From contig CBDURF010000057.1 in the NCBI GenBank assembly GCA_965369705.1, forward strand, positions 1-19,144: 19,144 nt of DNA. The letters run 5' to 3'. The position numbers were made by a program, and so were the translations under genes. This DNA is from JAGLCY01 sp965369705 (lineage in GTDB: Bacteria > Krumholzibacteriota > Krumholzibacteriia > LZORAL124-64-63). Every line of letters starts with the position of its first letter. The stretch's first letter is position 1. The notes under the pieces were generated by a model that saw only the letters and a list, made by a program, of their open reading frames with translations, did no database searches and was not told the DNA's origin. Below are positions 1 through 9,700 of the stretch, one piece after another.

Positions 1-3000
1 ACGGATTCGACGATCATGCGCAAGCGGGCGTCATCCCCGTACCGGATCTTGATCGGCACCTTGAAATCCACCTTCAGATCCCCGGCGCCGACCACGCCCG
101 TGCCGACGAAAACCGGCGCGCCGGAAGCGATGAAGGAGGACCAGACGGGAACATATTCCGGTTCCTCGGGAGGGTCGGGGTTCGTCCAGGTCCAGGCCTT
201 GATGTAACCCTGATCAAATCTCGTGTCCTGGACCAGGAGGTCGTAGCCGTCGCCGGCGCCAAACAGGAACTTGCTGCCGCCGGCGTCCAGCACGGCGGAC
301 TGCAGGGCCCCCGCCTTCAAGGTATCGAGGCTGGCAGCCGCGAAGGTCAGATCGTCAGGGGGATTGGGCAATCGCATGCCGGGATCCCCGAAGAAATTGT
401 ACCGCTGGGAATTGGATCGGCTGAAGGTAAAGGAGTTCTTCCCCAGAAAAAGGGCCTCCGCCGGGGTGACGGAGACCGAAACCCCGCGGTCCGGGTAAAG
501 GTTGCCGAAGAACGCCGAAGAAAGCTTGTCGTTGGGACCCGAGTAGCTGACCTGGCTGGCGCAGATGGAGCCGATGCCCCCCCCGTTCTCGGCAAGGATG
601 AACTGCTCGGCCATGGACAGCCGGCTGGGACTGTCGAACACCCCCACGTCGCAGCTGAAGGCGACGAAGATCGACCGTCTCATGCCGTTGGTCAGGTTCG
701 TGATGTCACGGGACTGGAAGATCTGTTCGTCCGCCAGATTGTCTTCCGCCCCATGACCGACGTAGTAGAAAATGGTGGTCCCCCGGCTCAACTCACTGTT
801 GATGTCCACCCTCATGCCCGGTTTGACCCTGGACGAGGGGGGAAAATCGTAAGCCACCCCGTAAACCTTCCGCACGTCCAGAGACAAGGGCAACAGGATG
901 CCGGTGACGACCTCGGCCTGTTCCGTATGGCGATTCTCCGAGGAAATGGGAACGTCCCAGGAACCGAAAGTCACGCAGTCGTCCGAGGTGAACAACAACC
1001 GGTTGCGCCAGAGCCCGGGCTCGGGAGAGCGGGAGTAGTCGATCGCCCGGTCAACCAGGCCCTGCGCTTCGGCGAGGCTGTTGGCGGGCAGGCGTCCGCA
1101 GGCCAGATCCGGCAGATCCAGATTGCTCCAGGAGCCCGAGTCGAAGGACACCAGGCCGTCATCCGACGCGTAGGCCATATACTTGTAATCGCTCGGAAAC
1201 ACCGGGTAGGCGGTGCGCAGTTCCGTGGGCAGGAAATCGTAGAGATCCAGCAGGGGGTTGGGATCTTTGTGGTAACGGAAATCCCGACTGGTGTTGCCCA
1301 GGAAGCAGGCGAACCGGAGCCTGTGGGCGCTCTGCTCATAGACGTATTTCAGGTAGTTGCGGATGGCGCGGACATCCTTTTGACCGCCGGAAAAATTGTC
1401 GTAGATGTCGGTGGCCGAAACATGGATCGCCCGGGGTGAACCCGTCCCCGGCAGATAGGTCGAATGGTAATCCGCCAGATCCTGGGCAGGCCCGGAAAAA
1501 AGAGGCTGATACACGACGATGTAGTCGACGTCCGTAGGCCCGCTGCGCAAGGATACGGGTTTCGTTCGCCGCCCCGCGTCGACAGTCATCAGGTCGCCCG
1601 GAACCGTGGCCACAAAATGGCGGTCGGTGTCCGGATCCCGGACGAACCCGTAGGTGTAGACTTCCGGAGGCCCCGCGCTGGCCACCCCGGTATTCACCGT
1701 GGCGGTACCCGGATCGGTCACATCCCACATCAAGGGAGTGACACCTGCCGGAACGGTGACCTGCAGATCCACGGCCGTGCCGGGCGTGGCCACCTGGTCG
1801 CCCCAGTGGGCGAACTCGAGTTGGCCCGGACGGTCGGTCAAATCCAGACCCGCCCAGTAGAAGATATCGTAACTGTCCAGGGCCAGGGGCTTGGCCGACA
1901 TTCCCGCGTTGTTGTTGATGTTTTTCAGGGTGATCCGGTTGAGGCCGGACTGGACCGACTGGGACTCGCCGAAAATCCGCAGACGCAGGGAATCGTGCTG
2001 CGCGGACCGGCTGAAAGAAGCGGTGCCCTGGTTGGCCAGGTCGGAGTTGAGCCAGCCCGCGGCTTCGAATATGTAGCCGCTGAAGGTCTTGGGATACATC
2101 CCCCTGATATCGATCACGAAACGCGCGGACGACCCGGGCACGGGAGTCCGGAGCGTGAAGGACTCGGGCCGGGACGTGAAGATGGTGTTGTCCCAGGACC
2201 AGTTGTCGGCAAACACGCCGGCCTCGTCGAGGACCTGACGTTCCTGATGAAGGCGCAGCAGTCCCGCAGTGACGACTTCGCCCCCGTTGGGAGCGGCCGA
2301 CACGGACTGGACGCGCTTGGGCGATCCGGGCAGTGGCGAGGGCGTGGCCGCCGATTCCCAAGTCAACCAGTAGGTGGCGTGGTTCGCGTAAAGGTGGTCG
2401 TAGTAGGATTCGCGATCGGCGCCCGGTTCCAGGCGATCACGCCAAACACTGGTGGGAACCCCGTAGAAGCGGAATTCATCGTCCAGGTTCCATTCCCCGT
2501 CACCCCCGTCCAGGACTTCGATCGCCACCTCATTCAGTTCAATCCGTTCGGCCTGCAGGGAATCGGGCAAGGCGGCGTCTGAATCCAGGGCCAGGCCGCC
2601 GCCGCGGTAAAGACGCAACTTGTCAGGGTCCACGTCATTGGTCGGGACACTGAAGAGGAGCAGTTCCTGGCCGGTCAATCGATACAGCCCGGAGCGGGTG
2701 ACTTCGAGTCTGACCCAATGAGTGGTCAGGGCGAAGGGGTCGAACGGCAGGGCCTTGTCCATATTCCATTTTTCGAGAGCGGCCTCCCGCCCACCCCGGG
2801 CCAGGGCCTGGAACAGGTCAGGATTGAGGACGCCGGCAGGCGTGACTTCCCCCCAACGATCCGACTTGCCGCTCGCGGCGAATCCGCGCGCCAGATCCAG
2901 ATGCCGGCGTTCGGCCCCGCTGGCGGGGTGCAGGATCTCCACCGTGAGACCGGCCAGAATACCCCCCTTGACTCCAAGGGGAATCAGTGCCCCGACCATA

Positions 3001-3794
3001 GGGACCGACCGATGGACCGCCGGGGTGCCCATTTCCAACAGGTCGTCCTCCACGAGGGCCTCGCGGGGATCAAGCCACCAAGTGACGTCCAGCGCCCGCG
3101 CCACGACGGGATGACGGGTCGGGACAGCCAGGGTCAGATTCAGCCGGGGAGGCAGAACCCGCGGACTGTCGGAAAATTCGTCTTCCAGATAAGGCGCCAG
3201 GGCCCAATCCACGTCCTCGTAGGCCAAGCTCTGCCAGTCAACCGGATGCGCCAGGACGGGAAAATCGATTCGGACCACGGAGCGCTCGGCGCTGGACGAG
3301 AGGAGGCGGACACGGGGAGTTCCCATCTCGGCGGCCTGATTCTTCTGTCCGGCGCCTGGATAATTCTCTGCGGCGGCCTGGGCGGGGCCAGGCGACACCA
3401 GACCCAGCAGGCTGAAACAGCCGACGAAGATCGCCGCCTGCCAGACCAGGGTCTTCGGACCCAGTTCGCGACCGTGCGGCAGCAGACCCGTGTGGGTGGG
3501 AAACAGGAATTGATCCCGGCGCAGCCGGCCCAGTTTCTGGAAGAGGTTTTCGAGATCAGGGACCATCCCGAACACTCCGCCGACCACCGCGGGCCAACTG
3601 GAAAAAGGCATCAGCAACAACAACACCAGGCCCAACAGGCCGCCCCCCATTTCCAGCCGCCAGTCGGGGTGGTCGTAATGGGGAATGACGTCCAGCACGG
3701 CATGGGAAGCCAGGCCGGCGACCGCCCCCAGATAGACGTCTCCCGTCACACCGCCCACCAGGGCGCCTGCGGCGAAATGGGTGAACAGGCACAT
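1..3794 (-). CDS. Peptidase C25 (gingipain/PorU-like) with N-terminal YdjM/DUF457-like membrane module; 3' end outside window
   Basis: The reading frame is open without interruption from ATG 3792-3794 to the window edge, at least 1264 codons; I checked the frame by hand at about ten places. Residues 1-~112 form a small membrane module: it starts MCLFTHFAAGALVG, has hydrophobic stretches at about 7-34 and 50-66, and carries a His/Asp set (H6, H31, D35, H39, D41, H42, D80, H101, H107) like the YdjM/DUF457 putative metal-dependent hydrolases. A signal-peptide-like segment follows at about 114-142, ending PAQAA. Next come beta-rich propeptide-like sequence and, from about residue 756 (VDYIVVYQPLF) to 1146, a C25 caspase-fold domain. 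The likely catalytic pair is His1014 (YYVGHGAEDN) and Cys1048 (AFSCDVGVFD), 34 residues apart as in gingipains. Beta-sandwich-like sequence follows. The start is preceded by AGGAG (3804-3808), which overlaps the end of the Trm112 gene 6 nt upstream, suggesting translational coupling. The C25 family call is strong. Secretion through a type IX-like route is inferred, because the C-terminal sorting domain would lie outside the window. Confidence 0.85.
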   Translation of the reverse strand, partial: MCLFTHFAAGALVGGVTGDVYLGAVAGLASHAVLDVIPHYDHPDWRLEMGGGLLGLVLLLLMPFSSWPAVVGGVFGMVPDLENLFQKLGRLRRDQFLFPTHTGLLPHGRELGPKTLVWQAAIFVGCFSLLGLVSPGPAQAAAENYPGAGQKNQAAEMGTPRVRLLSSSAERSVVRIDFPVLAHPVDWQSLAYEDVDWALAPYLEDEFSDSPRVLPPRLNLTLAVPTRHPVVARALDVTWWLDPREALVEDDLLEMGTPAVHRSVPMVGALIPLGVKGGILAGLTVEILHPASGAERRHLDLARGFAASGKSDRWGEVTPAGVLNPDLFQALARGGREAALEKWNMDKALPFDPFALTTHWVRLEVTRSGLYRLTGQELLLFSVPTNDVDPDKLRLYRGGGLALDSDAALPDSLQAERIELNEVAIEVLDGGDGEWNLDDEFRFYGVPTSVWRDRLEPGADRESYYDHLYANHATYWLTWESAATPSPLPGSPKRVQSVSAAPNGGEVVTAGLLRLHQERQVLDEAGVFADNWSWDNTIFTSRPESFTLRTPVPGSSARFVIDIRGMYPKTFSGYIFEAAGWLNSDLANQGTASFSRSAQHDSLRLRIFGESQSVQSGLNRITLKNINNNAGMSAKPLALDSYDIFYWAGLDLTDRPGQLEFAHWGDQVATPGTAVDLQVTVPAGVTPLMWDVTDPGTATVNTGVASAGPPEVYTYGFVRDPDTDRHFVATVPGDLMTVDAGRRTKPVSLRSGPTDVDYIVVYQPLFSGPAQDLADYHSTYLPGTGSPRAIHVSATDIYDNFSGGQKDVRAIRNYLKYVYEQSAHRLRFACFLGNTSRDFRYHKDPNPLLDLYDFLPTELRTAYPVFPSDYKYMAYASDDGLVSFDSGSWSNLDLPDLACGRLPANSLAEAQGLVDRAIDYSRSPEPGLWRNRLLFTSDDCVTFGSWDVPISSENRHTEQAEVVTGILLPLSLDVRKVYGVAYDFPPSSRVKPGMRVDINSELSRGTTIFYYVGHGAEDNLADEQIFQSRDITNLTNGMRRSIFVAFSCDVGVFDSPSRLSMAEQFILAENGGGIGSICASQVSYSGPNDKLSSAFFGNLYPDRGVSVSVTPAEALFLGKNSFTFSRSNSQRYNFFGDPGMRLPNPPDDLTFAAASLDTLKAGALQSAVLDAGGSKFLFGAGDGYDLLVQDTRFDQGYIKAWTWTNPDPPEEPEYVPVWSSFIASGAPVFVGTGVVGAGDLKVDFKVPIKIRYGDDARLRMIVES

Positions 3795-3800
3795 GGAGAC

Positions 3801-3989
3801 CTACTCCTGGCCCTGGTCGGTCGGAGCCACTTTTTCCGCCTCGTCCGGGAGCATGATGGGAATGTCCCCGTCCACCCGGTACCGGACCGAGCAGGTCCGG
3901 CAGTAGAGCCAGGCGTGATCGTCGTCCGGCGTCACGGAGTTGCGGCAGACCGGGCAGGCCAGGATCTCAAGTAATTTCGGATCGAGCAT
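3801..3989 (-). CDS. Trm112-family zinc-binding protein (YcaR-like)
   Basis: This is a 62-residue protein beginning MLDPKLLEILACPVCRNSV. Two CxxC pairs (C12/C15 and C30/C33) form the expected zinc site, and DGDIPIMLPDEA is the family's C-terminal signature. Trm112 proteins in eukaryotes and archaea activate methyltransferases; the small bacterial homologues (YcaR type) are mostly uncharacterised. The frame stays open upstream to 4256, but this start is preferred. It lines up with the family N-terminus, AGGAG (3997-4001) lies 7 nt upstream, and the upstream sequence does not look like coding. The stop is 6 nt before the C25 ATG, so the two genes are probably co-transcribed from the promoter at 4167-4195. 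A functional link between them is not evident. Confidence 0.9.
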   Translation of the reverse strand: MLDPKLLEILACPVCRNSVTPDDDHAWLYCRTCSVRYRVDGDIPIMLPDEAEKVAPTDQGQE

Positions 3990-4024
3990 CGACCGTCTCC
4001 TGAAGAGGTTCTCAGCATACGAAA

Positions 4025-4104
4025 CTTCCGGGCGCATCATAAATACGTCCGGGAAAGGATGCAAACACACCTTTGCTGCGGGGCAAAGAAAAACCGGACC
4101 CCAT
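4025..4104 (-). promoter_or_regulatory. Possible structured leader RNA upstream of trm112-C25
   Basis: In minus-strand RNA sense, GTCCGG and CCGGAC can pair over a distance. They enclose an inner hairpin CTTTGC-CCCGCA-GCAAAG (near 4070-4087) in the 5' leader. Just upstream, GCCT-TTCC-AGGC is another short stem. I do not recognise a riboswitch family. The coordinates are approximate and the pairing was done by eye. Confidence 0.3.
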
Positions 4105-4166
4105 CGCCTGGAAAGGCTGGGCCGGCCGGGTGAGAATATCGGGTTTTCGAAGAGGTTGGCATGAGG

Positions 4167-4195
4167 ATAATACAACATTTCGACCGAGCAGTCAA
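4167..4195 (-). promoter_or_regulatory. Sigma-70-type promoter for trm112-C25 unit
   Basis: On the minus strand TTGACT (4190-4195) and TATTAT (4167-4172) are separated by exactly 17 nt, near-consensus -35 and -10 boxes. It lies just downstream of the accA stop codon. The predicted start near 4160 leaves an unusually long leader of about 170 nt before the Trm112 ATG. Confidence 0.65.
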
Positions 4196-4218
4196 CCCAT
4201 CCCGGTGAGGAGGCCGGA

Positions 4219-5199
<981 letters not shown>

Positions 5200-5274
5200 C
5201 CTGATGCCTTTCATCGGCCGACGGGCCGCATACGCGTACGGCCCTTCCGGCGCGAATCCCTCTCGGGGACCTGA

Positions 5275-5304
5275 GATTTAGTCACTTCACTTCGGTGGTG
5301 TCAA
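5275..5304 (-). promoter_or_regulatory. Putative promoter for accA
   Basis: On the minus strand a perfect -35 TTGACA (5299-5304) precedes TAAATC (5275-5280) with an 18-nt spacer. The -10 matches only three of six consensus positions. The predicted start near 5268 gives a leader of about 55-70 nt. No convincing terminator for the upstream aldehyde dehydrogenase gene is visible between 5305 and 5377. Confidence 0.5.
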
Positions 5305-5377
5305 GGAATATGGATCTGGGCGGCCCGTTCGGATCATCGACCAACCGGTTTACCGACTCCTGCCTTCCCGACACCCA

Positions 5378-6751
5378 TCATCCATGATCATAAACGTTTA
5401 TCCCCTTCACGTTCACGAATTCCTTCAACCCGTAATGGGACAGTTCCCGTCCCAGCCCGCTGTTCTTCACGCCCCCGAAGGGCATGCGTGGGTCCGATTT
5501 GGTGATGCTGTTGACGAACAGGGTCCCGGATTCCACCTCCCGGGCCACCCTCACCCCGCGCTCCAGGTCCCGGGTCCACACGCTGCCCCCCAGCCCGAAC
5601 TCGCTGTCGTTGGCCAGAGCGACGGCTTCGGCCTCGTCCTTCACGGTGATGATCGGGGCGATGGGTCCGAACACCTCCTCGTCCACCAGCCGCATACCGG
5701 GCCGGGTGTTTGTCACGACCGTGGGCGGGAAGAAACAGCCTCGGCCGGGCAGGCGCCGACCGCCGCACAGCACCCGGGCGCCCAGGGACACCGACTGGGC
5801 CAACTGCTCCTCCAGTTCGAGGATCGCCGCCTCGTTCACCAGCGAGCCCACCTCGGTGGTCTCGAGGCGGGGGTCGCCCACCTTCAGTTCTCCCATCAAT
5901 TCGGTAAAGCGCGCGGCGAAGGCTTCGGCGATGGTTTCAACCACGATGAACCTCTTGGAGGCGATGCAGCTCTGCCCCGCGGTGAGCATGCGACCGGCGA
6001 CGGCACCCCGGGCAGAGAATTCGATGTCGGCATCCTCGAGGACGATGAAGGGATCGCTGCCCCCCAGTTCGAGCACGACCTTCTTAAGCTGGCGGCCCGC
6101 CTCCGCTCCGATGTGCCGCCCCACCTGGGTGCTGCCGGTCAATGACACACCCTGCACGATGTCCGAGGCGATGAGGGCGGAGACCGTTTCGTAATCGGGC
6201 ACGACGGTGCGGAAGACATGCTCCGGAAAACCGGCCTGGGCGAACGCCTGTTCAATGGCGAAGGCGCAGCCCGTGACGTTGCTGGCGTGCTTGAGCAGGC
6301 CGGCGTTGCCCGCCATCAGGCACGGTACGCCGAAGCGCAGGGCCTGCCAGAAGGGATAGTTCCAGGGCATGATGGAAAAGATCACGCCCAGGGGCTGGAA
6401 GATGACGGTGTGCTCCCGGCCGTCGACGGCGACCGCCTCGTCGGCCAGCCAGGCAGGGGCGTTGGCGGCGTACACTTCGGTCATCCAGGCGCACTTCTCG
6501 ATTTCACCCCTGGCCTCGGTGATGGGTTTGCCCATTTCCGTGGTGATCAGGGCGGCCCAGTCCTCCAGATTGTCCCGCAGCACGGCGGACAGCCTCTGGA
6601 AATACGGCACCCGTTCGGCCACGGACAGCCGGCGCCACTGGTGGAACGCCTCCTGCGCAAGCCGGGCCGTATGCATGACCTCATCCGGCGCCATCCTCCG
6701 CCAGGTCCGGATGACCTCGCCGGTAGCGGGATTGACCGTCTTGAATTCCAT
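5378..6751 (-). CDS. NAD(P)-dependent aldehyde dehydrogenase, succinate-semialdehyde dehydrogenase (Sad/GabD) type
   Basis: The 457-residue product has the full aldehyde dehydrogenase fold. Features are the oxyanion Asn131 in MPWNYPFW, a cofactor-loop LLKHASNVTG (152-161), the general base Glu228 in VLELGGSDPF, the catalytic Cys262 in GQSCIASKRF, and FGPIAP (361-366). Overall it resembles E. coli Sad (YneI), which oxidises succinate semialdehyde to succinate, notably around LLKHA, ELGGSDPFIVL and GRELSHYGLKEF. The substrate assignment rests on that resemblance only. A strong AGGAGG site lies 4 nt before the ATG. The dnaE stop is 21 nt upstream with no promoter between, so the gene is probably the second cistron of a dnaE operon. 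No GABA transaminase or other pathway partner is in the window. Confidence 0.9.
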   Translation of the reverse strand: MEFKTVNPATGEVIRTWRRMAPDEVMHTARLAQEAFHQWRRLSVAERVPYFQRLSAVLRDNLEDWAALITTEMGKPITEARGEIEKCAWMTEVYAANAPAWLADEAVAVDGREHTVIFQPLGVIFSIMPWNYPFWQALRFGVPCLMAGNAGLLKHASNVTGCAFAIEQAFAQAGFPEHVFRTVVPDYETVSALIASDIVQGVSLTGSTQVGRHIGAEAGRQLKKVVLELGGSDPFIVLEDADIEFSARGAVAGRMLTAGQSCIASKRFIVVETIAEAFAARFTELMGELKVGDPRLETTEVGSLVNEAAILELEEQLAQSVSLGARVLCGGRRLPGRGCFFPPTVVTNTRPGMRLVDEEVFGPIAPIITVKDEAEAVALANDSEFGLGGSVWTRDLERGVRVAREVESGTLFVNSITKSDPRMPFGGVKNSGLGRELSHYGLKEFVNVKGINVYDHG

Positions 6752-6772
6752 GCTTCCTCCTAGGCGGGGAGA

Positions 6773-9700
6773 CTAACCGCGGCCCATGAACCGGTTTTTG
6801 CGTTCGATCGGGGTCGGCAGCACGGTGCGTAGACGCAGCTTTTCCGCGCCCGGCACCCGCCGCAGGCGCCGCAGGCTGTCGAGGGTCAGGGCGATATTCC
6901 GGTCTGCAGATTTCAGGAGCCAGGATTTCCCGTCACGCTCGACGGAAATGGTCAACGGCACGGGCCGGGCGAGCAAGGGCTCGACAGTGAATTCCAGGTC
7001 CTGGGTATCGGGTGTTTCCCCGGCGGTTTCGTCCGCGACCACCTCGCTCTTCTGAACCTCCTCCTCCTGGCACAGAGGCCGCATTTCGGAGGGCTCGCCA
7101 AATTCCTCGAACAGACTGCCCAGTCCTTCGAGACCGGAGCGCCCGGCGCGTTCCAGATCGATCTCGAGATAGATGTCCCGGACCCAGGTCCCCAGCACTT
7201 CGTCGATGCGCGTGAGGCGGTCGGCGACGATCTCCCGGCTGCCGTCGCTGCGCACCTGGACACGCCCGCCCACCACGAGGATCGAATCGCTTTCCACAAG
7301 CTCCTTCGCTTCTTCATAGAGGCGATTGTAGACCGTCAGGCTGATCACCCCGCTGGTGTCCTCGAAGTTCGCCCGGGCGTAGACCCGCTTGTGCCGGTCA
7401 CGGTGCTTGGTGTGGGAGGTGATCACCCCGACGAGATCGACCCAGGCGCCCTCGCCGCGTTGATGGGCCCCCGCCGCGCCGTCGACGGGAAGACTGTCGA
7501 TGAGTTCGCCGTACTCCTGGAAAGGGTGGCCCGACAGAAAGAAGCCCACCGCCTGGCGCTCCTTGCTCAGCTTCACCAGCGGATCGAAGGGTTCGCATAC
7601 ATGCAGGGCGGGCTTGAGTACCTCGGCGGCCGCGGTGCCGCCGAACAGGGACGCCTGGCCGCCGGCCCGGTCGCGGGCGGCCTGTTGCCCGAAGGCCAGA
7701 GCGCGATCCAGGTTGGCCGACAACTGGCGACGGTGACCCGGCAACCGGTCCATCGCCCCGGCGTTGATCAGTCCTTCGACCACCTTGCGGTTCACCTTCT
7801 GCAGGTCCACGTTCTCGCACAGGTCGAACAGGTCGGTGAAATCGCGGCCGAGCTCTTCGCGGCAGGCGGCGATCACGTCGATGGCCGCCGAACCTACGCC
7901 CTTGACCGCCCCCATCCCGAACACGATGTCCCCACCCCGCACCCCGAATTCGCTGCGCGGCTGGTTGATGTCCGGCGGACAGATGCCCAGGCCCAGCGCC
8001 TTCACCTCGTCGATGAGTTGGGTTATGCGTTCGGACTTGCGCATCTCCGTGCTCATGGTCGCGGCCATGAACTCGGCCGGGTGATGGGCCTTCAGCCAGG
8101 CGGTCTGGATGGACAGGAGGGCGTAGGCTGCGCTGTGGCTCTTGTTGAAGCCGTACTGCGCGAAGAACTCCATCTCCTCGTAGATTTCCTGGGCTGTGCG
8201 CTGGTTGTAGCCCTTCTCCTTGGCGCCGTCGAGGAACTGGACCTTCATCTCGGCCATCATCTCGAGCTTCTTCTTGCCCATCGCCTTGCGCAGCGTGTCG
8301 GCCTGTCCCATGGTGAAGCCGCCCATGGTCGAGGCGATCTGCATCACCTGCTCCTGGTACAGGATCACGCCGTAGGTGTCCTTGAGGATGGGTTCGAGAC
8401 TGGGATCCTTGTACACGACCTTCTTGCGGCCGTGTTTGCACTCGACGTAGACCTTGTCCATGTCCGCGCCCAACGGACCGGGGCGGTACAGGGCGCAGAT
8501 GGCGGTGATGTCCTCGTAGCGGGTGGGCGCCAGCTTGCGCACCAGCTCCTGCATGCCGCTGCTTTCGAGTTGAAAAACGCCGACGGTGCGGCCTTCCCGA
8601 AGAAGCTGGTAGGTGGCCTCGTCGTCGGTGGGAATGTCCTCGGCCTTCAGGCGCGTCCCGGTGACCTCGGCGATCAGGTCGAGCGCCTTGTCGATCACCG
8701 TGAGGGTGCGCAGGCCCAGGAAATCCATCTTCAACAGACCCAGCGCCTCGCTCATGTTCATGTCGAACTGGACGGTGATGTCGCCCTTGGTGCTCTTGTA
8801 CAGGGGCGCGTGTTCAATGAGGGGCGTCGGAGTGATCAGCACGCCCGCCGCGTGGATGCCCGCGTTGCGGTTGAACCCCTCCAGGACCAGGGCGTTGCGC
8901 AGCAGCATGGCGTGGTCTTCCGATTGGTCGGCCACCTCCTTCAGGCCGGGAGCGGTGTCGATGGCCTTCTGCAGCGTGATGCCGATCTCCTCGGGCACCA
9001 TCTTGCTGATGCGGTCACTCTCGGCAAAACTGAAGTCGAGCACCCGGGCCACGTCCTTGATCACCGCGCGGGCGGCCATGGTGCCGAAGGTAATGATCTG
9101 GGATACGTTCTCGCGGCCGTATTTCTGCGCCACATATTCGATGACCTGCCCGCGTTTCTCGTAGCAGAAATCCACGTCGATATCCGGCATGGAGATTCGC
9201 TCGGGATTCAGGAACCGCTCGAACAGAAGCCGATGCCGGATGGGGTCGATGTCCGTGATCCTCATGCAATAGCAGACCAGGCTGCCGGCGGCGCTGCCGC
9301 GACCTGGGCCGACGGGGATGTCCATCCTGCGGGCGGCGTCGATGAAATCCCAGACGATCAGGAAGTAACCGGCGTACCCCGTCTGCTTGATGACGCCCAA
9401 CTCGTAGGCCAGGCGCTCCTCCAGCTCCGTGGTGAGCTGATCGTACCGTGATTTGAGCCCTTCCCTCGCCAGGTGCTCGACGTACTGGTCGGGACTTGAA
9501 AATCCCTCAGGCAAGGGGAACTCGGGCAGCAGAAGCTTGCCCAGTTCCATCTCGAAGTCGACCGTGTCGGCAACGCGCAGAGTGTTCTCCACGGCCTCGG
9601 GCCAGTCCTGGAACAGGGCCAGCATCTCCTCGGTGGACTTGAAATAGATCTCGGGCGTGTTGCTGCGCCAGCGGCCGGGGTCGTTGAGCGTCTTGCCCGT

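Noticed and set aside
1336..2361. Minus-strand frame of 341 codons inside the C25 gene
   Set aside because: Arg/Gly/Ser-rich out-of-frame shadow; the frame beside it encodes the protease continuously.
1464..3974. Long plus-strand frames (1464-2582 and 2718-3974) opposite the C25 gene
   Set aside because: They are antisense to an ORF with clear protease motifs. Their composition (Gly/Arg/Gln/His-rich) is typical of shadows.
7391..9451. A 686-codon plus-strand reading frame opposite dnaE
   Set aside because: It is the antisense shadow of a certain gene: His/Val/Leu/Gly-rich with no domain signature, produced by GC-rich codon positions.
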